In this document: positions 26,001 through 33,912 of the stretch, piece by piece
Position numbering within the stretch: the stretch's first letter is position 1
How the letters are laid out: each line of letters begins with the position of its first letter
Assembly (NCBI GenBank): GCA_016808115.1
Contig: JAEQBH010004104.1
Span: forward strand, 1 to 64,000
DNA length: 64,000 nucleotides
Direction of reading: 5' to 3'
Source: Tetrastigma voinierianum
Lineage: Eukaryota; Streptophyta; Magnoliopsida; Vitales; Vitaceae
Translations under genes and position numbers: made by a program
The notes under the pieces: model-generated
What the model was told of the DNA's origin: nothing
What the model saw: the letters and a program-made list of their open reading frames with translations, nothing else
The model's database searches: none

Positions 26001-28057
26001 AAAAATGTAATTTAGAAGGGGAAAACAGAGGAGTTCCATTTTTCTTCTTCTTACCTGCTGAAAAGGCACGAGATGAGCTGCCCTCAACCAAAACACATTT
26101 CACCATTGGGTCCATTTCCCATTCATCAAGAAATTTTTTGTATCTGATGTCCATATCTACACATTAGAATTCAGTAACAAGAAAGTATAATCAGAGACAA
26201 AATGGTTTGCAAAGCATTTCCACAATGATGTTGATAACATATACTATCACATCCTAGCAGAAACATGACGAGTGGGCCCAATTATTTCCCATAAGTAAAT
26301 TCATCAAAAACAGCTGGTTAAGAACATAAACATCATCAAAATCTAAAACCTACCAAGTTAAACGAGAAAGAGGCATGTGACATAGTTTAGTCAAAAGAAC
26401 ATGGCCAATGCAGAAAGAAAACACATGATTGTCCACCAAACTGAAGAGCTACGTGATAAAAATTATGCTTCCTTCTTGACTTAGGATTAAGCCAGTAAGA
26501 AAAGGTCAGGTTGTCAAGGATACTGCCTTCTATAAGGTAGTGAAAAATGGCATGGTGGCCTATTATTTTGCTAATGAGAAACACCACTTCCACCAGCATT
26601 TCCTAGTAATAGGTATTACTTGTGTGCTTTTACTAGAAAATGGGTATTATATTCCTAGATATAAGATGACTGTTTGAGAAACACAACTTTTAAAAGTTCA
26701 ATTTCCTAAGCATTATATGTTTCCTAATCAAGTTGAAATAATTTGTCTATCCAAAAAATAAAAAATAAAAATAAAAGTTAAAATATCTTGCCCATTCCCA
26801 CCATAGCATTTTTAAGGGGGAAAAAAGAAGTTTTAACAACCCATTTTTATTTCCTTATATTTTTATAAATAAGAAATAATTTTCATAAATATAATTTAAA
26901 GGATAACTTCATAAATTTGAACTAATTTTCTTGCACTTCTTTTAAATAAGAAAACACTAGAATGAGAATGGAAGTTAACCAAAAACCCAAATTCTAGTAA
27001 CCAAAAATAGAACAAGGATTACTTATCCATTCCATAAATTAAATCTTCCATCGGAGGAAAAAAATAGGATTTCCATCCCCAGCTTTGCTGCCAGTAAAAA
27101 AACACCCAGTTTCTTGTTTGTATTGATTTTTTGGGAAACCACAAGCGCTTTCTTAAACCCAAAGAAAGACTACATAAGTGTTCGTATGATCTCAGAAAAT
27201 ATATTATTAACTTAAAAAACAAATGGACCTTAACACAAAATAAGGGCAATATTGCTCCTCTAGAAGTTCTTTCTTTGGGTTATACAGGAAGGAAGTTATT
27301 TCTTGTTTCACGAAAACTCTAATTTACTAAGATTGTCCCTTTACAATCATAACACACAATTTTTTATCCAACAATACCAAATAATGCCCAAGATGGATTC
27401 TCATGAAAATCCAAAAAAAAATTGCACATAGAATTTTCAGAAATATCATTTTCCTTCAACATATGAAATTAGAATTCCTAAAAATCACAAGCAAAAGATA
27501 CAGTTAATAGGACAATCGAAAGGATTTTCAACTTTGTCAGTTCAAGTAAATAGAGGATTACTGTCTAGCATCTATCATTTGCAAACTTCTCGTCGCAACC
27601 AAACTACAGTACCACCGCCCCAAAATCAGAAGCAATCACGTACAGCTAAAATCAGACTCCAACCATTCCGAATTAAACATTCCCAAGCATAAAATTAATA
27701 CAAATTTATCACAACTTTCAGCAAGGAAGACTCGATCAAATGCAATCATCCTCGTCCAAAAAGAACAAGAACAAATGATGAAATTCAAGAAATGGAACCA
27801 AATAAACAGGAGAAAACAAAACCTAGGTTCATGGCATTCAGGGCCTTGGGACGATCAAGAGTGATAACAGCAACGCCATTCGGATGAACACTTCCCTTAA
27901 CAAATTCCTCAGCAGCAGAAGCCATAGTAACCAAGCTCCGAAGAGAAGACGATGTTTTGCTAAAATGGAGATATTGAGAACGAGCCTTAGGGTTTCGAAA
28001 GTAGAAAAGAGCAGAAAATCGGTTCAAGAGTCGGGTACCGTCCACTAGATTTCGCAT
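5627..28057 (-). CDS. 3-hydroxyisobutyryl-CoA hydrolase-like protein (CHY1/HIBCH family), ten exons, middle exons frame-damaged
   Basis: Family members hydrolyse 3-hydroxyisobutyryl-CoA or related acyl-CoAs in valine/branched-chain catabolism and have the crotonase (enoyl-CoA hydratase/isomerase) fold. Ten exons can be laid out on the minus strand: 28057-27823, 26156-26055, 25859-25795, 11012-10881, 10788-10701, 8389-~8258, 7653-7488, ~7393-7263, 7167-7066 and 5728-5627. Almost every junction has GT-AG ends and the codon phases join (for example GAT split over exons 1/2 and GGA over 2/3). The N-terminus before MASAAEEF is Arg/Ser-rich with few acidic residues, like a mitochondrial leader. Family blocks seen in order are ITLDRPKALNAMNL, FSAG/MDIKG, the GFGIGLSGHGRYR region, AMPENGIGLF, MKTEYRIALRSSLRDDFAEG and a KWNPSSVEEV C-terminus. 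Exons 4-8 hold several small indels that break the frame. It may be a pseudogene or a functional gene in poorly polished sequence. Identity of the family is secure; functionality is not. Confidence 0.85.
5729..7065 (-). other. Intron 9 of the hydrolase gene
   Basis: 1.34 kb with GT at 7065-7064 and AG at 5730-5729 (CTGCAG). It contains a plus-strand promoter-like and leader-like segment (5975-6170) and a pair of direct repeats near 5890 and 6592, described separately. Confidence 0.8.
5975..6170 (+). promoter_or_regulatory. Promoter-like and 5'-leader-like segment, antisense to the hydrolase gene
   Basis: A TATA-like CCTATATACC (5993-6002) is followed by pyrimidine-rich leader sequence with CTAGGGTTTTG (6037-6047) and TTAGGGTTTTACC (6075-6087). 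These resemble the telo-box/CT-rich leaders of plant ribosomal-protein and other translation-related genes. The first ATG in good context (CCGCCATGG, about 6151-6159) opens a frame of only a few codons, and no downstream exon could be recognised. It may be the captured 5' end of another gene. Confidence 0.4.
7066..7167 (-). CDS. Hydrolase exon 9
   Basis: 102 bp, exactly 34 codons, no indels. It encodes SGVMKTEYRIALRSSLRD followed by DFAEGVRAVLVDKDQ, the most conserved C-terminal block of plant HIBCH-like proteins. Acceptor TGTCCAG|TTAAGT, donor GATCAG|GTTTGT. Confidence 0.9.
7263..7393 (-). pseudogene. Hydrolase exon 8, frame-damaged
   Basis: Blocks EEWAK, PFSL, LTQKHFS and GKND can be read only with frame switches. 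A family-typical GKGAPFSL stretch appears as A-R-K-P-F-S-L. The donor near 7262 is weak (CA|GTGTGG), as if one G had been lost. Both boundaries are approximate. Confidence 0.72.
7488..7653 (-). pseudogene. Hydrolase exon 7, frame-damaged
   Basis: Acceptor GAGTTCAG, donor CATAG|GTAAGA. Readable blocks in shifting frames are HKDI, ELLVKYSRD, KSV, EELKKHQA and DPDSI, in the order expected for the family's helical region. Several single-base losses interrupt the frame. Confidence 0.78.
7748..8190. repeat. Tandem duplication, ~224-bp unit, in intron 6
   Basis: The unit beginning TGGTATAATGC at 7748 recurs at 7972. Both copies share AGCCAAAACTGAA, CCTTGGTTTCATG, ATTGGTTGTAAAAG, GAATATTTCCCCTTTT, CAAGCTGGATTGATAT and TTCATGGT in the same order, with about 10% differences, mostly indels. 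Confidence 0.88.
8258..8389 (-). pseudogene. Hydrolase exon 6, frame-damaged
   Basis: After TTTCCAG the exon reads through MTGKRIST, then ADA, GT.YVPSG and DSLKEA blocks of the family, again only by changing frame several times. The 3' boundary is uncertain (a GTGTGAT near 8257 is the best donor). The missing bases are single letters in doublets such as GG, CC and TT. Confidence 0.75.
8440..9240 (-). mobile_element. Truncated LINE (C-terminal RT/zf-RVT part and 3' tail), minus strand
   Basis: On the minus strand, frames near 9073-8693 contain GEITLDQVRRDG and, further on, VRETLVGMDQ and VGKKQLKV. These resemble the zf-RVT region after the reverse transcriptase of plant L1 elements, with frame shifts. 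The downstream tail holds GTATACCTCTTGTATG and TTATTAATATATCC, then a short A-rich end (minus strand of 8446-8457). It is 5'-truncated, as is common for LINEs, and lies in intron 5 of the hydrolase gene. Confidence 0.65.
9505..9720 (+). mobile_element. LINE 3'-terminal fragment (plus strand)
   Basis: T-rich sequence with the GTATACT.CC motif, a TTTTTAATATATTTTGTTTG stretch and an ending in ACCAATCAAAAAAAG. This is the layout of plant L1-type LINE 3' ends. No ORF is retained. It sits in intron 5 of the hydrolase gene. Confidence 0.55.
9721..10700 (-). other. Part of intron 5 of the hydrolase gene
   Basis: AT-rich intronic DNA with a poly-A tract at 9957-9978. A C-rich stretch at 10100-10330 may belong to an old retroelement, but I cannot identify it. 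The intron continues to 8390 and also holds the LINE fragments listed separately. Confidence 0.6.
10701..10788 (-). pseudogene. Hydrolase exon 5, internally shortened
   Basis: After TTTCAG it encodes an RTLLAMPENGIGLF block, where the conserved Glu of the family's catalytic AMPE motif is present. The next 10 residues do not match the family, and the frame recovers at GEGSVG. The net loss versus family length is about 9 bp, made up of several small deletions around CC and short repeats. Donor GTTG|GTATAC. Confidence 0.8.
10881..11012 (-). pseudogene. Hydrolase exon 4, with several small indels
   Basis: The exon begins GTATTCACAGCAGAG (VFTAE) after the acceptor CTGACAG. The family blocks SLICKIS, YKKPY, SLMDG, MGFG and GLSGHGRYR can all be read, but only by switching frame several times. 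The breaks look like single-base or dinucleotide gains and losses, for example an extra A after GCAGAG and a missing base pair near ATTAATGG. The expected donor GAG|GTATAA reads GA|GTATAA, so one G is missing at the exon edge. Confidence 0.8.
11610..12553 (-). mobile_element. Cluster of three short (~195 bp) LTRs with a minisatellite-like interior
   Basis: Three related LTRs lie at 12553-12360, 11987-11790 and 11780-11610 (minus strand). The first two start TGTTGAGAATCATAG and are complete; the third lacks its first ~17 bp. The middle LTR is preceded by a polypurine tract (CTTGAGGGGGAG, minus strand of 11988-12000) and followed at once by a primer-binding-site-like TGGTATCAA. The interior (11988-12359) has no pol. 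It is dominated by degenerate AGAAGGAAGGTCCG-type repeats. Flanks GTTTG (11605-11609) and GTTTA (12554-12558) nearly match as a target duplication. The arrangement suggests a non-autonomous Copia-type (TRIM/LARD) element with LTR-LTR recombination. Confidence 0.7.
12105..12315 (-). repeat. Degenerate ~18-24 bp minisatellite inside the short-LTR element
   Basis: About ten imperfect copies of GAGAAGGAAGGTCCGN (plus-strand sense). The minus-strand frame across it translates to repeats of the PSFS/FLLRRTF kind, which is repeat-driven and not a real protein. Confidence 0.75.
12554..13503. other. Intronic DNA with an unassigned retroposon-like stretch
   Basis: AT-rich. Positions 12750-13120 begin with a T-rich tract and TATCAGTAAAAAAC and then become C-rich. 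This looks like a reverse-oriented LINE-type tail followed by degraded element sequence, but no domain can be read. Confidence 0.4.
13504..14107 (+). mobile_element. TRIM-like mini LTR retrotransposon with TSD CTTTG
   Basis: The 5' LTR spans 13504-13720 (TGTTGAG...TTTCACA) and is followed directly by the primer-binding site TGGTATCAGAGTC, complementary to initiator tRNA-Met. The interior is under 250 bp and carries CCTTCTCCGTTGGGCC-type repeats. The 3' LTR (about 13920-14107) repeats the ATTGTATC, CACTCATTC, AATAAAGA and CTATCCTTTCACA landmarks and carries a (TA)n insertion. CTTTG occurs directly before (13499-13503) and after (14108-14112). It has no coding capacity. The LTR end matches that of the 11610-12553 cluster on the opposite strand, so both belong to one family. 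Confidence 0.82.
14003..14034. repeat. (TA)n microsatellite
   Basis: Uninterrupted TA dinucleotides, about 16 units, inside the 3' LTR of the TRIM-like element. Confidence 0.95.
14108..14573. other. Intronic DNA between LTR elements
   Basis: AT-rich, no recognisable gene or element. The minus frame at 14264-14452 has no family features. Confidence 0.6.
15040..15830 (+). pseudogene. Copia-1 gag remnant with zinc knuckle
   Basis: The frame from ATGGATGCTGCACCAGTG (15042) gives KFTGNNYSFLGFQFE and LWGHMMGM, the usual start of Copia gag (UBN2-type). It continues in other frames with VVLDARIM and NYLKKVYHQNNDARCLQLEH. A CCHC knuckle (C-C-K-E-D-G-H-I-V-A-N-C) lies near 15718-15755, followed by a second C/H cluster. 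At least four frameshifts are needed to read it through. Confidence 0.8.
15900..19060 (+). pseudogene. Copia-1 pol remnant (integrase, RT, RNase H)
   Basis: The GAG-pre-integrase His/Cys region (HRRLGHPNTQ near 16390, CNSCKLGKS near 16482) is followed by an integrase fragment (LIHSDVWG near 16563) and the IFYKTNIFSW-type hinge near 17215. The RT carries the catalytic YVDDI at about 18089. Its C-terminal part YFLGLEVHRSPSGISLNQHK (18181-18240) leads to LYRKLVGSLVYLT. RNase H traces reach about 19050. Many frameshifts and stops are present; no protease is clearly readable. Confidence 0.82.
19387..21264. other. Unassigned repeat-like tract in intron 3
   Basis: Positions 19440-20700 are richer in C than the surrounding intron. 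They begin with a TTTTTGAAATAAAAG-type T/A-rich end, which suggests a reverse-oriented retroposon. I could read no RT, endonuclease or transposase domain in either strand. Positions 20700-21264 are plain AT-rich DNA. Confidence 0.4.
21265..25520 (+). mobile_element. Ty1/Copia LTR retrotransposon 2, degenerate and lacking gag
   Basis: The 5' LTR starts TGTGGAAATTATGTAAATA at 21265 and ends near 21498. It is followed by the primer-binding site TTGGTATCAAAGCC. The 3' LTR starts TGTGAAGAGTATGTAAATA at 25275, after a polypurine tract (GGCTTGAGGGAAG), and ends near 25520. The LTRs share TCAAATCC, GGGAACTTCC, GTGTATATATAGTG and GTACAGATTCATTC. The leader (21530-22150) is a degenerate CAGCCTTCATTGCTG-type repeat; gag is absent. 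Pol remnants follow. I could not find a clear target-site duplication. Confidence 0.85.
22165..25210 (+). pseudogene. Copia-2 pol remnant (protease to RNase H)
   Basis: Protease motif WILDSSATNHMT near 22182 (the usual DSGA has Gly changed to Ser). GAG-pre-integrase with LHHRHLGHVPFSTLK and CDICEYAKHTR (22575-22727). The integrase start is frame-shifted near 22830 (VSWIYLLKNKS). The RT region has the catalytic VYVDDIIV near 24325, then FLGIEVAQS and a shifted QRLVGRLIYL block. The RNase H signature for A-A-G-M lies near 24950. Stops and shifts occur throughout, and the RT N-terminal part appears deleted around 24300. Confidence 0.82.
25521..25794 (-). other. Remaining intron 3 sequence next to exon 3
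   Basis: AT-rich intronic DNA with an A-run at 25776-25793 beside the exon 3 donor. Confidence 0.7.
25795..25859 (-). CDS. Hydrolase exon 3
   Basis: 65 bp, no indels. It completes the AG|MDIKG motif, then encodes GVVAEIQKDKTTPLVQK. Acceptor ATGCAG|GAATGG, donor CAGAAG|GTTTTT. The exon ends in phase 0, which matches the start of exon 4 although exon 4 lies 14.8 kb away. Confidence 0.9.
26055..26156 (-). CDS. Hydrolase exon 2
   Basis: 102 bp, no indels. It encodes DMDIRYKKFLDEWEMD followed by the beta-strand/oxyanion block VKCVLVEGSSSRAFSAG. Acceptor GTGTAG|ATATGG, donor GCAG|GTAAGA. The Gly/Ala-rich SAG turn matches the crotonase oxyanion-hole loop. Confidence 0.9.
26157..27822 (-). other. 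Intron 1 of the hydrolase gene
   Basis: 1.67 kb of AT-rich sequence with GT at 27822-27821 and AG at 26158-26157. No coding or mobile-element signal stands out. Short frames on both strands are low complexity. Confidence 0.8.
27823..28057 (-). CDS. Hydrolase exon 1 (leader and start of crotonase fold)
   Basis: The exon opens at ATG 28057. The leader of about 44 residues (Arg, Ser, Leu, Phe-rich) precedes a second Met at MASAAEEF, where the conserved protein begins. The exon continues through NGVAVITLDRPKALNAMNL. The donor is CTAG|GTTTTG (27822-27821). The frame is clean. Using the upstream ATG gives a plausible mitochondrial presequence; the internal ATG would give a form without a leader. 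Confidence 0.88.
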
Positions 28058-28658
28058 GTCTTAATCTGCGGGAGAGTGAGAAGAGTGGGACGCAGTGATG
28101 GAGAGCTTGCCGTTTCAGTTTCCCATTTTGCCCCCGGTTTACCCACTAATTTACCCCTTACCAAATACTCGAACTCTCTTTTCTTCAGGATGGGATGGTA
28201 CATTGTAAAATTCTCTAATTACAAGGTTTATCTTGGAATTTCAGATATAAAAGAACAAATGCAACTGGTCCACTTCAATTTTTTCTGGCAATCCCCAAAT
28301 CCAAGGCTGAAAATTCTACATATATATTGCTGAATATAGTCATAAAAATATTATTTATAGCCTATAATATTGTCACATTATTTTTCACTATAGTAAAAGA
28401 TTCATATTTTTTGATGACTAGGTGATTAAATTTTAAAAACTCAAGTAATTTAATAATAATGAATATTTTAAAGTTAAATTTATTTGTCAGAAGTCATAGA
28501 AGATCAACATTTTCATAAAATTTTGAAATTTAATATTTTTGAAAATTAAATAGCTTTTTGAAATCCCTGATTTTTTATTTCTTGGCTTAAATAGTTTAGC
28601 AGTGCAAACATAAAAGATTGAAAGAAGAGTAACTTGCCAAAAGAAAAAAATTAGTATT
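28058..28658. other. Upstream region of the hydrolase gene
   Basis: Likely promoter and 5' leader of the hydrolase gene. I see no unambiguous TATA box at the expected distance. The region is only 0.6 kb long because Gypsy element A begins at 28664. Confidence 0.5.
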
Positions 28659-28663
28659 TTTAT

Positions 28664-30252
28664 TGTATTACAAATCTGCGGGAGTCTTGTTGATAAATGT
28701 CAGCGCATTGGAAAATACGTATGTCTCATATCATGAGGGCTAAATACATAAGTAAAAATGGCCACAGGCTTTTGCCCATACGCTGATACTGCAAAAGCTA
28801 GCCGTATATTCTGATAGTTAAAGGAATTAATTACATCACTCTTAATACAAACATATATTAAAATTTAGAATTCTAATACATGTTTTACAAAATAATCAAT
28901 TAAAAGCCACATATGCTTTCTTCTTAAAATGAACTATTGAGCGTCGTCTTAGAAACCATTTCCTTGTACACGAAAGAGAGGATCATGACGGGAGTGAAGC
29001 AATACCGATGTGATAATCTGCTTATAGATTCTTTCGCTGAAATCTTCGTGCGATAAGCATGAAGCGAGTGTCGCGTTATACAATACATGTTAATATCACG
29101 GCATGTATATTAACAAAACTTACACATGTTATTAATTAGTAACAATAACACAAAATTAGCTCATGGGCTAATCAGCGGCCCCAATTTCAATGAAACACAC
29201 GATTATATTTCATATAATTCAAGCATCGTGCTTGCGCATAAAATTCATGCGTTAACGTATTATTTTCCACCGCGATTTCGTAAACCGTTTTAAGCAAATT
29301 TGATTACCGATAGCCATATGCGTTTTTGTACAACCAAGCAAATCGGGACTGTTTTTAACGATCCCGAAAACAGTATGTGGGACAGCCCCCTCCTCAACCT
29401 CGGTTCCACTTCTTTAGAATCGAAATTCATGGTCATTTTGACCCGACAACCTTGCAGCCTGATTACACACAAACCGCGCCCATATGGACCAATAACGATG
29501 GTAAATCGTCGGCGCCCCAACGATCCCAATTCGAAGCATTTTGGTCCCAACAAGCGACGCTCGCTGATTTCAGCCTGAGCCATTAGAGGCTCTTGGCAGA
29601 AAAATGGCAGAAATCTGAGAAGACCCACACCTCCGGAGTTGTCGGGAAACTCCACCGCTGAGCCACACCCACGCGTAGCCCTTGCGAAGTAGGGGTAAAT
29701 TTTGCTTCTTACCTTCTTAGGAAACCGATGGTCTGATCGCAGGGAATTCTAGAGATAAGGTAGAGCTTATCTACAAAAAATCTTTTCTCTCCTGCAGTTT
29801 GCTCTTCTCCCCCTCTCTCTTCTCCTCCCAACTTTGTTGGTGGTGGGACAAAAGACTTCAGTAAATCTCGATGCCGCATGTCCAGATTAAGTGGCTCGTA
29901 CAGGATTCTGACTATCTCTTTATCGACGAGCTTTTGAAGTTACTTTCCTCAATGACATGATGCCATGTGTCCACCCATAGCCTGCCCGAAACTCGTGTTT
30001 GGTAATTTGCACATGACACGTGGCGGCTCTGTGGCTTATTTCAAAAATGTCGAGTGTCGCGCCTTCTGGATTCTTGAAAAGTGAAAATTCCATTGTCTGA
30101 GGTCATTGGTCAAGTAGTAGCTAATTCGCGATCTGAGTTCTAACGGTGAAGTCGGGTTTGATACGTCAGATATCTACAGAAAAATTTTGGATTTTAATTG
30201 AAATTACCATTTTATTCTTTTTTAGAAAATTATGATTTTCTAGGGGTTTCAC
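28664..30252 (-). repeat. Element A, 3' LTR (1589 bp)
   Basis: Matches 34210-35812. The inner end at 30252 abuts the polypurine tract. It contains CCTCCTCAACCTCGGTTCC at about 29390, also found at about 34955 in the other LTR. Confidence 0.85.
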
Positions 30253-31270
30253 CTTCTCCACCTTAAAAATTTAGTCGAAATTCCACCTGGCTTCATCAAC
30301 TGCACGCATATGCAATGTGTACTATGCCGTACATGTAAACTAGTCATTTAAGTATTAAGCAACTAAACCATACCTTCATCACTAAACAAGAAGGGATGAG
30401 TGGCGCTTATCGATGTCTTTCGCGCTCATAGTTAGCTCTCAGCTCATACTGTCTTTATGCTTTTTCCTTTAAGCCTCACGATCTTCGTCCTGGCTTGATC
30501 TGACTATGTAATGCTGTGGTCCCTCCTCGAAGGTCTCATCACGTGTCGACCTCGATTTCTCCCGATCACTACATGAAATTTGGATCTGAGTGTACCTGCG
30601 AACATGGAGGCGTGAAATACCTCATGGACACTGACGTATTGGCGGTAAAGTAGCGGAATCTGACTACGATTGCCTCTGCTCGAGTATGCCGAAGGGTCGA
30701 TGAGCCTCGGCGAAAGCGGCGCTTAGAACGACCACTCCTCTCTTAGGCATCACATTCGAGAAGGCGTGATCTCGACCTTGAACTCTAAGGGTCGACGTCG
30801 ATGCGATTAGCATAGCTCTTAACGGCTCACGGCGTGAGAAGGCGTTATGCGCGTAAACACCGCACAGAGGTGTCTCTAATCGGTCCGGACCTTAATGGAG
30901 CTCGCTCACCTCGATCCCGAAATAGGTGATTGTCGTGGCCTCTATGTGTGCCTCATAGGGTACCATACGCATACTACCGCTACAGTAGCTGTTGTTGTAG
31001 GCGAATTCAGCTAGAAGCGAAGTGTTAACCGTCGCCGAGTCGCCAGTGGCTCCAGCGCTTTCTTGAATGCCGAGTGTGACGTTGTCGTGTTAGTACCCGA
31101 TGAAACTCATATCACCAGAACCTTCTTGGCTCTGACACCAAATGCAATTCCGATGGGTACTTACAAACCCCAGAGTCACTCGATAATCACTTTCGACTCA
31201 GGTCTACGTGATAACCATGACCGTGTGTTTCCTCTCTTGGGCAACATAACTTTTCGGCTTACACCGCGAG

Positions 31271-31390
31271 TCTCTTACACCCACACAGAAATTCTGGATA
31301 TCTCCACGGGTCTCTTACACCCACACAGAAATTCTGGATATCTCCACGGGTCTCTTACACCCATACATGACCTTTCGGATACCTCTGGCG
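31271..31390. repeat. 40-bp tandem repeat, two identical copies and a diverged third
   Basis: Units 31271-31310 and 31311-31350 are identical (TCTCTTACACCCACACAGAA then ATTCTGGATATCTCCACGGG). The third unit, 31351-31390, starts with the same TCTCTTACACCCA and then diverges. Confidence 0.95.
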
Positions 31391-32899
31391 GGTACACTTC
31401 ACCCCAATCCCCGAAGCTTTCACCTAAGGGGATTAACGGCCTTCTTGCTTTTATATGACACACATTAATTATTTTCATTTCTGATTTGAACTGAGTCTTC
31501 ATTGAATGCAGTAGTGGAACAAACTGATCTACAGCTACTTAAGTGATGAATAGTGTCTGGTCTTGCATTCCGTCGATGCAGGGTCCACCATGGCGAATCT
31601 TGGAGACTTAAGACTCACTGATCTATTTATCAGAGTCGACTCACCACCAGGTTCTAGGAGAACATCCATACTGCGACTTTTCTAGGGCCTTGATCTCGAG
31701 CTTTGGTTATACATCACACCGAAGATCTGCTGATGAATGAATCTGATGCATCGATTTGCTTCCTCCCTGGTCAACGAATTGCAAAGAGTAGAAATGTACC
31801 CTATATCCAGCTGTTACCGGATTGCGCGGTCATGATATAGCAGGACCTTTGCCTCTAGAGACGATCACCGTCTCACTATACTTGTTGTGTGACGACATGC
31901 TCATCTGCGCTGGATCGAATCCGACTCTGAGTCTTGTCCTCGACCTCGACTTGCGGCTCTAGTTGCTGTAACCGTCTGCGGTACTACAGGTACGCGTGCG
32001 CGCCACTGTGGCCCGATCTTGGTTCTCGACCCATACTAGGGTGTGGAGAAACAAGCGTATGCATCACGTCCACATGGAGTTCTTGGGGCGCAGATCCCGA
32101 AATGCGGGGATCACGCTGACGATCCTCCTCATATGTCGGTGTGGTGGTGGAAACACCAACATCGGCTGCCCTTTGTCGCAGCCCTAGCTCGATCCACTGG
32201 CCTGGATAGCAGGGGCTCTGGATCCATACTTGAACCCGAGAAGCGCGCCGACTTCTTTCGAGCCCCGAAGAAAGATTGATCTCCCTTCCTCTTAGTACCC
32301 GGCGCTGCTATCCACAGATGCCTCGCGTAACATCTACTTCTCATACGTGAATTATGGTGATCACGACCACTGGGAGTCCCTCTCCATAACCATTAGAGGA
32401 CGATATGTTTCTAAACGCTGGAGGTCGTTTGACTCACCCTGGCTCACCATTGCACAAGCTTGTGCAATCATGGCAAGCGTATTGATGAATCGCTTGGTGA
32501 AACTTGTTGAGTGGGGGCTAGCGGCACCAGATTATTGCCTGGAATCTGCGCCTCTACGCCGTCTTTCTCGCACCGTCTGCGTGTCAAATGGTAACATTGA
32601 ATTCTATGAAATAGCTTGGATAGTTCATCATTACAGGGACATAAATCACAGGAAAAAAAAATTCACACGCCACGTCAATGCATTCATAGTAAATGCAATA
32701 TAAATATCCCATATATTAAATCACACACAAGATTTTTTTTCACCTTGTGGCGGTGCTCATGAACGAGTGTCCCATCGGTGACTGAATAGTGCCGCGACAC
32801 CATTTTGCAGTCGAGATCGTGTGCAGCGCGCACGGCGTCGCGTAGTGGCGCGCCTGGCTGCTGTTCTAGTTGTATGACATCAAGGCGGTTGCGACCTCC

Positions 32900-33470
32900 T
32901 TCCCTACGGCCCCCGAGGCCGGGTGCGTCTTCAATCCGTATCGCGACCTCCCTTCGACCAAACAAAGACAAGCAGTCGTGACCTTAAAAGCGGGGTAAAC
33001 TCAGTGGCGATGTCTCACTCTTACGATGCAACGGAGTCACCAACCCGGCCAGTCGCTGACGCGACCCAGTCACGACCTCCGCCCGAGGTAATCCGGTGCA
33101 ACCTTAAAGCGGTGGCGACCTCATTTGATCAATTAAAAAAAAGCGGTTCGACCTGCAGCAAGTCCGCGACCTCGACATACGAACCGTCATGACCGCCAAA
33201 AAGCGAAATTACGCGACCCGCAAATGGTCGCGGCGTCGCGGTCTAACGCTAGCGACCTCTTTCCTTAGCAACGCCTGCAAGACTAAACGGGTTGTGACGC
33301 AATAAGTCGCGACCTCGATTTACGCGATCCAATCTACGCGGTCGCGACGCCAGAAGATGTCGCGGCGCCTTCTCGGTCGGTTGCAACACAGCGGGGCGTC
33401 GTGACCCTACGCCTGTTTGGCCAGTGCGCTCAGACGCCCCTGCCTGCTTGGCAGCTGCTTGTCCACGACC
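32900..33470. repeat. GC-rich array of degenerate GTCGCGACCTC motifs
   Basis: About a dozen copies of a GCGACCTC/GTCGCGAC core occur at irregular 20-60 bp spacing (for example near 33056, 33114, 33166, 33214, 33252, 33307 and 33337). It is not a precise tandem array and not obviously coding. Confidence 0.6.
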
Positions 33471-33802
33471 TCAAAGCTAGGTGGCGGCCCAGGAGTCTTG
33501 GAAGTAGGCGATAGCCCTCCCGACAACCTTCACCTTGAATTTTTTTTTTTTTTTTTCAAATTCTTCCAGTAGCTTTCCAGCCACCTCTTGGTTCTCATAG
33601 CCTAAAAAAAATTGCTACTCCTAAGATGCAGTAACTTACTCTCCAAATCACTAAAAATTTTAGCGATTTATATTCTTCACAAATTAAAGAATTTAATTAC
33701 AACCCTTCTTCTTATGCAAAAATTGGATATAATTTTCGGAAATTTCAAAACCAAATTTGTTTATATTTAAAAAGCTGGAACAATCCCGAGAAATATATAT
33801 AC

Positions 33803-33808
<6 letters not shown>

Positions 33809-33863
<55 letters not shown>

Positions 33864-33867
33864 TCTT

Positions 33868-33909
<42 letters not shown>
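33809..33909. repeat. (TA)n microsatellite, interrupted
   Basis: Two TA blocks separated by CTCTTCTT at 33863-33870. The ORFs across it are artefacts of the repeat. Confidence 0.97.

Positions 33910-33912
<3 letters not shown>

Noticed and set aside
31063..31458. 131-codon plus-strand ORF
   Set aside because: It runs through the 40-bp tandem repeat and lies antisense to element A. It has no recognised domain.
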